This document shows positions 54,159 to 62,214 of a stretch of 64,000 nt of DNA, one piece after another. Location of the stretch: the NCBI GenBank assembly GCA_037133095.1, contig JBAXOT010000008.1, forward strand, positions 1 through 64,000. Direction: 5' to 3'. Under the pieces are notes generated by a model. It worked only from the letters and a program-made list of their open reading frames with translations. It did not search any database and had not been told where the DNA came from. Both the position numbers and the translations under genes were made by a program. The DNA is from CAIMZW01 sp037133095. GTDB taxonomy: Bacteria; Actinomycetota; Actinomycetes; Nanopelagicales; Nanopelagicaceae. Position 1 is the stretch's first letter; every line of letters begins with the position of its first letter.

Positions 54159-54659
54159 TTAGGCTCCCTTGCGCTTTCTGCGCTCGGCTAACTCGTCGTT
54201 ACTTACGACACTTCTTGGCTGAGTGCCATCGGAAGTGGTTTCGGCTTGGAGATGGGCTAGTGAACCTTCCACCTCGCTCCAGACTCGACCAATCGCAATT
54301 CCAAAAACTCCCTGGCCGCCTTGCAACAAATCAATAATGTCATCGGCACTGGTGCATTCGTAAATGGAGGCACCATCACTCATGAGAGTCATCCGTTCCA
54401 GATCCGAAATACCACGATCTCGCAAGTGTTCGACTGCCGCACGAATATTTTGCAGCGACACGCCTGTATCTAAAAGACGCTTAACTATCTTTAAAACCAA
54501 AATGTCGCGGAAGCCATACAGGCGTTGCGATCCCGAGCCAGCGGCCGGTTGAATACTTGGCTCAACGAGTCCAGTCCGGGCCCAATAATCCAACTGCCGA
54601 TAGGTAATTCCAGCAGCAACGCATGCGGTAGCGCCGCGGTAACCAAAATCTTCGGTCAT
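54159..54659 (-). CDS. MerR-family regulator (Rv1830 type)
   Basis: This 166-residue protein has a MerR winged helix (about 8-78: GITYRQLDYWARTGLVEPS and LYGFRDILVLKIVKRLLDTGVSL) and a short C-terminal helical region. Its place between the BFN nuclease and gcvP matches mycobacterial Rv1830, a regulator linked to growth and division. No effector-binding cysteine is evident. The gap 54660-54827 upstream holds its promoter region and no other gene. Confidence 0.85.
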   Translation of the reverse strand: MTEDFGYRGATACVAAGITYRQLDYWARTGLVEPSIQPAAGSGSQRLYGFRDILVLKIVKRLLDTGVSLQNIRAAVEHLRDRGISDLERMTLMSDGASIYECTSADDIIDLLQGGQGVFGIAIGRVWSEVEGSLAHLQAETTSDGTQPRSVVSNDELAERRKRKGA

Positions 54660-54827
54660 TTAATACTCACTTCTGTGGGGGAAGAATTGCCAACTTGGAA
54701 TTTTTGCCAGGCGCATCTTCGCCCGCCTATTCTCCATCGTTTTCAATTACCTGAACAGTAGATTTGGCCACGAGGAAAGACAATGACCGACACGCGAAAC
54801 TCTCAAGGTAAACTTCAGGGTTAGGAA

Positions 54828-55334
54828 TTAACCCGCAAAATCGTCGGGGTTAATCTGATCTAGAAATTCGCGAAATTTCTCTACTTCATCATCGGACTGG
54901 TCGGGAATTTCAATTCCCACCTCACCTAAAAGTTCCTCGCTGGCGAGAATCGGAGCGCCAGCCCGTAACGCAAGCGCCAGGGCATCACTGGGTCGAGCCG
55001 AGAGCGACTGACCCCCCACAAATTGCAATTCGGCATAAAAAATGCCATCCCTGACCTCAGTGATCAGGACCTGCTTTAACTCAGAGCCCAAAGTTTCAAT
55101 AGTTTGCGCGAGCAAATCATGGGTCAAAGGGCGTGGTGGCGTCAGGCTCTGCTGGGCAAAAGCAATCGCGGTCGCTTCGACTGCCCCAATCCAGATTGGC
55201 AGATAACGAACGCCGTCTGCCTCCTTCAGCAGCACGATAGGTTGATTCGAGGGCATTTCAACGCGAACGCCAATCACTTCTACGCTCTTATATTCTCCAT
55301 TTAGGAATCGACCTGCATCGTTCTTATCTGGCAT
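54828..55334 (-). CDS. bifunctional nuclease (DUF151) family protein
   Basis: The 168-residue protein has the BFN core: LLKEADGVRYLPIWIG, AIAFAQQSL, PRPLTHDLL and SARPSDALALALRAGAPI. Plant and archaeal members degrade DNA and RNA; the bacterial role is unclear. The C-terminal 30 residues are acidic. It lies between two MerR genes, as in mycobacteria (Rv1829). The ATG at 55334 is seven bases after the upstream merR stop; a later GTG start is possible. Confidence 0.88.
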   Translation of the reverse strand: MPDKNDAGRFLNGEYKSVEVIGVRVEMPSNQPIVLLKEADGVRYLPIWIGAVEATAIAFAQQSLTPPRPLTHDLLAQTIETLGSELKQVLITEVRDGIFYAELQFVGGQSLSARPSDALALALRAGAPILASEELLGEVGIEIPDQSDDEVEKFREFLDQINPDDFAG

Positions 55335-55341
55335 GAGGTAA

Positions 55342-56055
55342 TTATCTAAGTCTTTCGAGACCGGCGCGAACCAGAGCGGAGTGCAGGCGAACTGACAGCG
55401 AGGCTAACTCGCGTTGAACTTCTTGAGCTCGTGCTTGAGCATCCGAACTCTTTTGTCGGAGCAGCGGTGTGATCACTTGCTCGACTAGGCCGACTTCTCG
55501 ATCAGCAGCGCTCTTGAACGAGCGCATATGGCGAGCTTCGATTCCAAAGGCCGCAATTTCGGCGACCGCACGGGAAACTGCCAAGGCATTGGCGTCGTAA
55601 TGTCGACCATGAAGTTCGATGAGTCCGTACGACTCCAACTCCCCCAATTGGCTCTCGGCTAAGCCCGAGGCTTGAAGCAATTCATCCCGAGAAAGACGAA
55701 GATCATTCTCCTCACCAAAATTTGCGGGTGCGAATTCCCCGTCAACGGTCGCCAATCGAGGCGTGGCCATCGAACCAGGAGTTGCCGCAGGTTGCAGCCC
55801 GCGATCAAGAGCATCCAAATTGTCTTTAATCACTCGCAATGGCAAGTATTGGTCTCGCTGAGCTTGCAGTACATATCGCAACCGCTCTAAATCAACATGG
55901 GTAAATTTCCGATAGCCCGAGGGTGTCCGTTGCGGCTCTATCAACCCTTCGGATTCTAAGAATCGGATCTTCGAGATCGTTATATCGGGGAAATCGCCCC
56001 GAAGTTTGCTGAGAACTTCACCGATACTGAGATAGGCACGAGCTGGGACGCTCAT
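55342..56055 (-). CDS. ftsR: MerR-family regulator (FtsR/Rv1828 type)
   Basis: The protein (237 residues) has an N-terminal MerR domain (YLSIGEVLSKLRGDFPDITISKIRFLESEGLIEP and GYRKFTHVDLERLRYVLQAQRD) and a second helical domain with a repeat of the winged-helix type (about 120-190). The corynebacterial orthologue FtsR activates ftsZ. It overlaps garA by ATGA, so the two are translationally coupled. The family assignment is firm, the ftsZ role is inferred. Confidence 0.85.
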   Translation of the reverse strand: MSVPARAYLSIGEVLSKLRGDFPDITISKIRFLESEGLIEPQRTPSGYRKFTHVDLERLRYVLQAQRDQYLPLRVIKDNLDALDRGLQPAATPGSMATPRLATVDGEFAPANFGEENDLRLSRDELLQASGLAESQLGELESYGLIELHGRHYDANALAVSRAVAEIAAFGIEARHMRSFKSAADREVGLVEQVITPLLRQKSSDAQARAQEVQRELASLSVRLHSALVRAGLERLR

Positions 56056-56510
56056 TGCAATCCCCCTTTCACAAAGAAGGTCAATTTAAATTTTCCGATT
56101 TGAATAAGATCTCCTTGAGAGAGAGTGGAACCTTGCGAGGCTTCGCCATTGACATAGGTACCATTCAAACTTCCCAAATCCTTCAGAACGTACATCGAGC
56201 CAATCGCATGTTCGATCTGGGCATGTTTGCGCGAGACCGTAATATCGTCCAACAAAATGTCGCTGCTGCTGTCCCGCCCAATTAAAGTGCTCTGCACATT
56301 CAATAAAAAACGGGCGCCCCTATCTGGTCCAGAAAGTGCAATCAACATTGCGCTACCCTCCGGCAACGCGGAAAGAACTTCTCGCTCTTGTGTGGATAGG
56401 TGTTCGGACCCACCAACTACATCATCCGTGTGCGAATCTTGTGATTGGGTACCTAGATGAATGGTCGAGGTGAGTTCGCCAGATGTGTGGTCATTCGAGG
56501 CGGCTGGCAC
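56052..56510 (-). CDS. garA: GarA/OdhI-like FHA protein
   Basis: GarA controls 2-oxoglutarate dehydrogenase and glutamate enzymes through its FHA domain and is switched by threonine phosphorylation. The FHA domain (about residues 50-145) has GRDSSSDILLDD, VSRKHAQ and GSLNGTYVNG. The N-terminal phosphorylation motif ETTS of GarA is seen here as ELTS (12-15), keeping only the second threonine. GTG 56510 has GAGGGA upstream; a TTG at 56549 would add 13 residues. The gene order gcvH-garA-merR-bfn-merR-gcvP equals that of mycobacteria. Confidence 0.88.
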   Translation of the reverse strand: MPAASNDHTSGELTSTIHLGTQSQDSHTDDVVGGSEHLSTQEREVLSALPEGSAMLIALSGPDRGARFLLNVQSTLIGRDSSSDILLDDITVSRKHAQIEHAIGSMYVLKDLGSLNGTYVNGEASQGSTLSQGDLIQIGKFKLTFFVKGGLQ

Positions 56511-56619
56511 TTTTCCCTCGCTCTCTTCTTTAGGACACCTTAGGTTCAACTAGAGGATGACACTAGGCGAGAGCAGAGCTCAAGGTCAAGCAGAATTTCT
56601 GAGGCAACGTTTTTTGCAA

Positions 56620-57000
56620 TTACGAGATGAGCGACTCATAATCTGCAGCGCTTAAGAGGTCAGTCGCATCTGAATCCAACTCGATTTCAGCAATCCAACC
56701 GGCGCCATATGGGTCAGTGTTCATCACTTCAGGTGCGCTGTCCAAATCAGAATTGATCGCTACAACTGTTCCCGTCACCGGTGCAAAAATTTCGGAAACG
56801 CTCTTTGTTGACTCTACTTCACCACATACGCCCCCTGCGGTGACTTTTTGACCGACCTTCGGCAATTGAATGTACACAATGTCGCCTAGAGCACTTTGAG
56901 CAAAATCGGTGATGCCAATTCGTACCACTTGAGAGCCCTCAGCGGAGCGAATCCACTCGTGCTCTTTGGTAAATTTCAGTTCGACTGGAACGGCTGACAT
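56620..57000 (-). CDS. gcvH: glycine cleavage system H protein
   Basis: GcvH carries the lipoyl arm that shuttles intermediates between P, T and L proteins. The lipoylated lysine is K66 in GEVESTKSVSE, and the FTKEHEWIR N-terminus is standard. The length is 126 residues. GGGAG stands before the ATG at 57000. It is separated from gcvP by garA, two merR genes and the BFN gene. Confidence 0.97.
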   Translation of the reverse strand: MSAVPVELKFTKEHEWIRSAEGSQVVRIGITDFAQSALGDIVYIQLPKVGQKVTAGGVCGEVESTKSVSEIFAPVTGTVVAINSDLDSAPEVMNTDPYGAGWIAEIELDSDATDLLSAADYESLIS

Positions 57001-57040
57001 TGGCTATCTCCCTATTAAGTAGTGCTGGAACGCCGCAATA

Positions 57041-57616
57041 TTAGCGACTTTGCCGATAATGCGAAGAGCTGGGCGTCAATCCTAAATATGAGTAGTGAAT
57101 CCCAGTTAACAGATAGAGCGCCATGCCCCAAATAGCAAAACTCCAGCCGAGAACTAATGCGACTCGACCAAGACCATGAGGAGAATTGACTAACAACAGC
57201 GGAAAGGCGTAAAGCAAATTAAAGGTGGCAGCCTTGCCGAGGAAAGTAACGGAAAATACTTTGCCACCCCTACGTCGCACCACAATTAAAACTAGAGCCA
57301 GCCACACATCTCGCGCAATGAGAACTATTACTAACCACCAAGGAATCACGTGACGGAGCGCGAGCGAAACAATCGTCGCTGCAATATAGGCCCGATCAAT
57401 TGCCGGATCCATAATCGCACCCAATTTTGACTCTTGGTTTAAAGCTCTGGCGACCTTCCCATCAAGGTAATCAGTCAAGGCACCAATCGCCAAAATGACA
57501 AAACTCAGAACAGGACGATGATCAACTAAGTAGACCCAGAGAAATAGTGGAATCCCAAAGGCTCGGAGCAGCGTCAAGCCGTTTGGGACAGTGAGAATGC
57601 GGTCTTGCGAACTCAT
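57041..57616 (-). CDS. pgsA: CDP-alcohol phosphatidyltransferase (PgsA-like)
   Basis: The 191-residue membrane enzyme has the CDP-alcohol motif D-G-x2-A-R-x8-G-x3-D-x3-D (DGKVAR to MDPAID) and about five membrane segments. It probably makes phosphatidylglycerol phosphate or cardiolipin; PgsA2 next to the garA block in mycobacteria supports the name. The frame can be extended to 57658, but that would run into tRNA-Pro; ATG 57616 with GGAGG directly upstream is the better start, 12 bases after the tRNA end. Confidence 0.86.
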   Translation of the reverse strand: MSSQDRILTVPNGLTLLRAFGIPLFLWVYLVDHRPVLSFVILAIGALTDYLDGKVARALNQESKLGAIMDPAIDRAYIAATIVSLALRHVIPWWLVIVLIARDVWLALVLIVVRRRGGKVFSVTFLGKAATFNLLYAFPLLLVNSPHGLGRVALVLGWSFAIWGMALYLLTGIHYSYLGLTPSSSHYRQSR

Positions 57617-57628
57617 CCATTCCTCCAG

Positions 57629-57702
57629 TCGGGACGACAGGATTTGAACCTGCGACACCCAGACCCCCAGCCTGGTGCGCTACCAAGCTGCGCTACGTCC
57701 CG
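57629..57702 (-). tRNA. tRNA-Pro (GGG)
   Basis: The minus strand folds as a 74-base tRNA: acceptor CGGGACG/CGTCCCG, D arm GCGCAGCTTGGTAGCGC, anticodon stem CCAGG/TCTGG around CTGGGGG with anticodon GGG, and T arm GCAGGTTCAAATCCTGT. The discriminator is A and CCA is not encoded. pgsA starts 12 bases downstream on the same strand, so the two are probably on one transcript. Confidence 0.97.
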
Positions 57703-57723
57703 GCGATTAAAGCGAGGCAGATA

Positions 57724-59688
57724 CTACTCCCGCTCTTTTACTTTTATTGCTACTTCAACCGGGGAACCGCCAAAACCAAACTCTTCTCGAATTCGACGCT
57801 CGATGAATCTGCGATAGGAAGGCTCGACCCACTCACTCGAAAAAACAACGAACTTAGGTGGGCAGATTGCAGCCTGTGTTGCGAAGCGAATCTTAGGTTG
57901 CTTCCCACTTCTTACCGGCGGTGGCGTAGCCGCTATGAGGGCGCCAAGGAAGGAGTTCAACTTTGCAGTTGGAATTCGTTTCTCCCAGCTCGCAAGAGCT
58001 GTGCGCAGAGCCGGGGCAAGACGATCTCGATGCCAGCCAGTCTTCGCGGAAACATTGACACGCTGTACCCACGGATAACGCTCCAACTGACGATCCAATT
58101 CGCGTTCTAATTGGATCTGTCTGTCCTCGTCCATAAGATCCCATTTATTCATAACCAGAACAATGGCGCGACCAGCCTCTTCAGCCATAGTGACGATACG
58201 AATATCTTGCTCAGTCAATGGAATAGACGCATCAAAAACCACGACCGCAACCTCTGCCCGATCCAAAGCAGTGGCGGTACGTAGTGATGCGTAGTAATCA
58301 GTTCCACTATCTTGGTGAGCTCGCCTTCGGATTCCTGCAGTGTCGATGAATCGCCAAGTGGTATCGCCAATTTCAATGAGTTCATCAACTGGATCCCGAG
58401 TCGTTCCTGCTTGTTCGTCCACGATGACTCTGGATGCTCCAGCCAGCGCATTGAGTAAAGAGGACTTACCAACATTTGGTCGGCCGACCAAGGCGATCTT
58501 GCGATAGCCATCGTCTAACGGCGACTTTCCAACCTCCGGCAGCGATTTAATAATAAGGTCCATTAAATCGCCAGCACCTCGACCGTGAAGCGCCGAGACG
58601 AAGCGCGGTTCTCCCAACCCAAGATTCCATAAACCGTGCGCATCGGCCTCTTCACGTTGGCCATCAACTTTATTGGCAGCCAAAATGATCTTTTTCTTGG
58701 ATTTTCGCAACAAGTCAACTAATGATTGATCTTCATCCAGCGCACCAACCTGGGCATCGACTACGAAAAGAACGATGTCGGACTCAAGGATTGCCAATTC
58801 CGAGCCCGCGGTTATCTTTTCCGAAATTCCTTCGGGATTAACTTCCCATCCCCCTGTGTCGACGAGTACAAAACGTCGTCCATTCCACTCCGCCTCGTAC
58901 TTCACCCGATCACGAGTAACTCCGGGAGTGTCTTCCACGATTGCTTCGCGACGCCCGATTATTCGATTAACGAGCGTTGATTTGCCTACATTGGGGCGCC
59001 CGATAACCGCAACGATAGGCAAGCCAATCAAATTCTTCTGCTTGAGCCAGCCCCAAATGAGATCCACAACTTCGTCAAGGTCCAACTGTGTGGAATCGAG
59101 TTCCAGTGCATCCTCAGCGGGTCGCAGCGGTGAAATGCGACGGGTGGAGTCAATCGTGTCGCGGGACTGCAGGGATTCGGCAACCTTCTCCGTCGCCCCA
59201 ATATCGGACAACTCCCGCTCCCGACGAAGTGCTCGCTCCTGGAGATCTGCATATAGAAATATCTTCAGTTGAGCGTCAGGAGCTACGACCGTGCCGATGT
59301 CTCGACCTTCAACCACGATTCCAGCGGTTGATTCATCAATAATATTTCGTTGAATCTCCACGAGAAATTCTCGTACTTCGGCCATTTGGCTGATCGCGCT
59401 GACGTTATCGGTCACGCGAGCCGAACGGATTTCCGACGAAATATCTCGATCACCACTAAAGGTCTTGGGGTTTTCCGGGTTTGTCGTAAAAGAGATGCCA
59501 TGAAATTTGGCGGCTGCCACGATCTCACTCGCTTCGGTCCGACCCTCTTCAAGCGCGAGCCAGGTAATAGCCCGATAGAGGGCACCCGTATCTAGGTACT
59601 TCCAATGAGCCCGAAGGGCGATTGATCGCGCTGTGGAAGATTTGCCGGAACCGCTTGGCCCATCTATTGCTATAACGACGTTGGCCAT
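57724..59688 (-). CDS. der: cytidylate kinase fused to ribosome-assembly GTPase Der
   Basis: One 654-residue frame holds two enzymes. Residues 1-220 are cytidylate kinase, with GPSGSGKSST (10-19), GALYRA and EGRDIGTVV; residues 223-654 are Der, with two GTPase domains (G1 loops GRPNVGKST at 230-238 and GRPNVGKSS at 402-410, NKVD and NKWD boxes) and the KH-like C-terminal domain. CMP kinase supplies CDP; Der is needed for 50S assembly. Such fusions are known from several actinobacteria, where the genes are otherwise adjacent. ATG 59688 follows tyrA on the same strand. Confidence 0.95.
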   Translation of the reverse strand: MANVVIAIDGPSGSGKSSTARSIALRAHWKYLDTGALYRAITWLALEEGRTEASEIVAAAKFHGISFTTNPENPKTFSGDRDISSEIRSARVTDNVSAISQMAEVREFLVEIQRNIIDESTAGIVVEGRDIGTVVAPDAQLKIFLYADLQERALRRERELSDIGATEKVAESLQSRDTIDSTRRISPLRPAEDALELDSTQLDLDEVVDLIWGWLKQKNLIGLPIVAVIGRPNVGKSTLVNRIIGRREAIVEDTPGVTRDRVKYEAEWNGRRFVLVDTGGWEVNPEGISEKITAGSELAILESDIVLFVVDAQVGALDEDQSLVDLLRKSKKKIILAANKVDGQREEADAHGLWNLGLGEPRFVSALHGRGAGDLMDLIIKSLPEVGKSPLDDGYRKIALVGRPNVGKSSLLNALAGASRVIVDEQAGTTRDPVDELIEIGDTTWRFIDTAGIRRRAHQDSGTDYYASLRTATALDRAEVAVVVFDASIPLTEQDIRIVTMAEEAGRAIVLVMNKWDLMDEDRQIQLERELDRQLERYPWVQRVNVSAKTGWHRDRLAPALRTALASWEKRIPTAKLNSFLGALIAATPPPVRSGKQPKIRFATQAAICPPKFVVFSSEWVEPSYRRFIERRIREEFGFGGSPVEVAIKVKERE

Positions 59689-59730
59689 GGGGCAACCTTA
59701 ACCGAGTTCACCCAGCGACGTTTCTCGACC

Positions 59731-60795
59731 CTACTTCCGGATTGTTTGCACCAGCCATTTTTGCAGCGTGAGATGGCGAAAGAGCCGTTCCGCATCGTCG
59801 GGCGAAAGTGCCAGAGTTATGAGACCAGTCTCCTGCCCTGGACTGTGCTCAATCTGAAGGTCTTCCACGTTAACCTCGGCTGCGGCACACTCGGTGAAAA
59901 GCGAGGCTAGGCGACCTGGTTGATCGTCGATAACCACAGGCAGATACGAGTAGTTTCGACTCTTGGCTCCATGCTTACCCGGCAAGCGAGACTTCCCAGC
60001 GCCGCCACGCTCAAAAAGTTCCTTTATCGATATATCGTTTAAACCTTTTAGCGATTCAATTAAATTGGCCAAATCGCGCTGCACATTGAGCAGGTATGGA
60101 ATCAGCGGATCTCGATTCGCCATCAACAGGGCGCTCCAAAGCGCGGGCGAGGAGTGCGCTAGCCGCGTGGTATCCCTAATCCCCTGTCCAGCGATATCCA
60201 GCTCGTTGGGACCTGCATCTACCAACTGCGCGGCCAAGAGCGAACTCATCACTTGGGGCAGGTGAGAGACCAGAGCAATCGCCCGATCATGTTCGATTGC
60301 TGAAAGTTCATAGGCGCTCGCGCCAAGAAGTTCGACCACTTCCCTGGCGGCGGCAACAACTCCTGGGCTAGAGAACAAATTGGGGGTAATTACCCAGGCT
60401 CGACCTTCGAAAAGGTCTGATTGAGCGCTCTCCGGACCAGAAAACTCCCGCCCAGCCATAGGGTGGGTGGCGCAGAACCGACGTGCTATCTCTGGAAATT
60501 CCTCAACCTGTTCTACAACTTCAGTCTTCACACCACCTATATCTATAAACCAAGATTCAGGGTTAAGCAAAAATTCCTCTCGTAGGGTGGAAGAAACTGC
60601 GGCAATCGGGGTTGCAATGATGACCAATTCCGGAGAAAAGGCTTGACCGATACTGCCTACGAGGGATTGCGCGAGCTCTGCATTTGCCGATGAGGTATCA
60701 ATCATCTGAACTTCGCACCCATGTGCTCGCAGAGCAAGGGCAATTGACGTCCCAATGAGCCCGGATCCGACTACTTTTACCCGTGAAAATGGCAC
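59731..60795 (-). CDS. tyrA: prephenate dehydrogenase
   Basis: TyrA oxidises prephenate to 4-hydroxyphenylpyruvate for tyrosine. The NAD-binding motif GSGLIGTS is at 10-17, THPMAGREFSGP holds the catalytic region, and residues about 280-354 look like an ACT domain (VVIDDQPGRLASLFTECAAAEVNVEDLQIEHS), which could give tyrosine feedback. Length is 354 residues. The GTG follows the aroH TAA with no gap, so chorismate mutase and dehydrogenase are coupled. Confidence 0.93.
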   Translation of the reverse strand: MPFSRVKVVGSGLIGTSIALALRAHGCEVQMIDTSSANAELAQSLVGSIGQAFSPELVIIATPIAAVSSTLREEFLLNPESWFIDIGGVKTEVVEQVEEFPEIARRFCATHPMAGREFSGPESAQSDLFEGRAWVITPNLFSSPGVVAAAREVVELLGASAYELSAIEHDRAIALVSHLPQVMSSLLAAQLVDAGPNELDIAGQGIRDTTRLAHSSPALWSALLMANRDPLIPYLLNVQRDLANLIESLKGLNDISIKELFERGGAGKSRLPGKHGAKSRNYSYLPVVIDDQPGRLASLFTECAAAEVNVEDLQIEHSPGQETGLITLALSPDDAERLFRHLTLQKWLVQTIRK

Positions 60796-61158
60796 TTATT
60801 GGGCCAAATCTTTACGTAAAACTTGAGCGCCACGACGATAAACGTGGACGATTTCGCTGTGGCTTCTCGGCGAATAGGCGTGAACCATGACTCGAATAAC
60901 GCGAGGTAGTGACCCTGGCACCGGGATTTCCGTCGAGCACATCAGCGGAATCATCGACAGATCCAAGGCTCTTGCTGCGGCAGCCGGGAAATCTGAGACT
61001 AGATCGGTCGTGGAAGTAAAGTGAATCGAAATCAAATCGTTTCGACCAACCTGATTGCGCTCGAAAATTTCCGAAAGCAGTTCAGTGACGCACTCCTTCA
61101 TCTCCGGAGCCGAATCCTCCATCAGTTGAGTAGCTCCGCGAATGGCTCTTACTTTCAT
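60796..61158 (-). CDS. aroH: chorismate mutase, AroH class
   Basis: This is a 120-residue AroH-type (trimeric pseudo-barrel) chorismate mutase, with the MKVRAIRGATQL start, the central DLISIHFTSTTDLVSDFPAAAAR and the catalytic arginine region PRVIRVMVH. It makes prephenate for TyrA, encoded next. The start at 61158 has TATCGT six bases upstream, a leaderless-type promoter; the longer frame to 61224 is not needed. Five repeats lie upstream of the promoter. Confidence 0.93.
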   Translation of the reverse strand: MKVRAIRGATQLMEDSAPEMKECVTELLSEIFERNQVGRNDLISIHFTSTTDLVSDFPAAAARALDLSMIPLMCSTEIPVPGSLPRVIRVMVHAYSPRSHSEIVHVYRRGAQVLRKDLAQ

Positions 61159-61164
61159 AAGGCA

Positions 61165-61170
61165 ACGATA
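61165..61170 (-). promoter_or_regulatory. -10 box for leaderless aroH-tyrA transcript
   Basis: On the minus strand TATCGT ends six bases before the aroH ATG at 61158. Confidence 0.55.
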
Positions 61171-61212
61171 CCTTGAACTCATTCCCGGCGGCATAAGGCA
61201 TAAAGTGTTTTG

Positions 61213-61381
61213 GCGACAAATCACCTCATCGCCTAACCTGAATTTACAAAAATCGACAAATCACTATTGGTGCAATTTGCTACCGGATTATTATCGACAA
61301 AGCATTTTTAACAGTTTGAAACAAGCGCATGTAAGTCGATTTATCACCATTGTCGGTGCCGCAGAAATATCGACATATCTA
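61213..61381. repeat. array of five 12-base direct repeats upstream of aroH
   Basis: The AT-rich gap between rluB and aroH (61159-61408) contains five same-oriented copies of a 12-mer close to TCGACAAATCAC: 61213-61224 (GCGACAAATCAC), 61253-61264 (exact), 61294-61305 (TCGACAAAGCAT), 61336-61347 (TCGATTTATCAC) and 61370-61381 (TCGACATATCTA). Starts are 40, 41, 42 and 34 bases apart, about four helix turns for the first three steps. The repeats are too short for CRISPR. They look like protein-binding sites upstream of the aroH promoter, but this is an inference. Confidence 0.6.
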
Positions 61382-61408
61382 TTTGCCTTAGATGCTATTA
61401 TCAATATA

Positions 61409-62140
61409 TTAATTTAACTTTAAAACTTTAAACAGATTAGTCACTTCGACCTCGTTCAGCACACGCCAGCGACCTTCTTTAGTATCCCCCAGGGAGATCG
61501 GACCAAAGTCACTTCGAATGAGGCGCAGGACTTCGATGTCGAGCTCCTCAAACATCCGGCGAACGATGTGGTAACGACCTTCATGGATTGCCACTTCCAC
61601 CCAGAAATGCTTTTGGCTAACTTCTCGCATTATGTTGACCTCAAGGGCTCGAGCCAAACCATCTTCTAACTCCACACCCTGCAGTAGGCGTTTAATTTCG
61701 TCGCGGCCAAAGACGCCAGAAATTTCGACAACATACTTCTTTATCAATCCGTACGATGGATGAGTGGCTCGATGCGCCAAATCCCCGTCATTTGTTAGGA
61801 GAATTAGTCCTTCACTTTCCATATCCAATCGCCCAACATGGAAGAGTCTTTCGTTGCGTGTTTTAAAGTAATCTCCGAGGTTTGGTCGATCCTCCGGGTC
61901 GGACATGGTGGAAATTACTCCCGCAGGTTTATGAAAAGCAAGGTAAGTTTTAGACTTATTTAACCGAATTGTCTCACCATCTACTTCAATGTTAGCGGTT
62001 TCTGGGTCAACTTTGACCCCTAACTCGGTGATCTGCATGCCATTAACACTCACTCGACCTTCAGCGATCAACTCTTCGCTGCCGCGGCGGCTGGCAACCC
62101 CTGCATCAGCCAATACTTTCTGTAGTCTAATTTCCGCCAT
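61409..62140 (-). CDS. rluB: 23S rRNA pseudouridine synthase, RluB type
   Basis: The 243-residue protein has an N-terminal S4 RNA-binding domain (about 1-60, LQKVLADAGVASRRGSEELI) and a pseudouridine synthase domain with catalytic D106 in GRLDMESEGL. It probably modifies the 23S rRNA at position 2605. It has AAAGGGG before the ATG and follows scpB on the minus strand, as in mycobacteria. The AT-rich repeat region follows its stop. Confidence 0.94.
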   Translation of the reverse strand: MAEIRLQKVLADAGVASRRGSEELIAEGRVSVNGMQITELGVKVDPETANIEVDGETIRLNKSKTYLAFHKPAGVISTMSDPEDRPNLGDYFKTRNERLFHVGRLDMESEGLILLTNDGDLAHRATHPSYGLIKKYVVEISGVFGRDEIKRLLQGVELEDGLARALEVNIMREVSQKHFWVEVAIHEGRYHIVRRMFEELDIEVLRLIRSDFGPISLGDTKEGRWRVLNEVEVTNLFKVLKLN

Positions 62141-62214
62141 GAGGGCCCCTTTGTCGCTCTGCTAGCTCATGGGTAGAGCAATGCAGGGCAAGAGTACGCT
62201 CTTTTTCGAAAGCT

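Noticed and set aside
54660..54827. Possible gene in the 168-base gap between merR and the BFN gene's left neighbour
   Set aside because: Only a 13-codon frame with an ATG at 54783 is present; no ribosome-binding site or similarity.
61213..61381. Possible CRISPR array
   Set aside because: Repeats are only 12 bases and degenerate, and no cas gene is present; treated as possible binding sites.
61142..61417. 91-codon plus-strand open frame in the rluB-aroH gap
   Set aside because: It starts inside aroH on the opposite strand, has no family resemblance and no ribosome-binding site, and runs through the repeat array.
62158..62180. Plus-strand TAGCTCATGGGTAGAGCA resembles a tRNA D arm
   Set aside because: No matching acceptor stem, anticodon arm or T arm follows within 60 bases, and the segment lies between scpB and rluB with no other sign of a tRNA remnant or integration site.
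62186..62205. AAGAG-TACG-CTCTT hairpin followed by T residues, like a terminator
   Set aside because: It would act on the plus strand, where no gene ends nearby; on the strand of rluB and scpB it lacks a U-tract.
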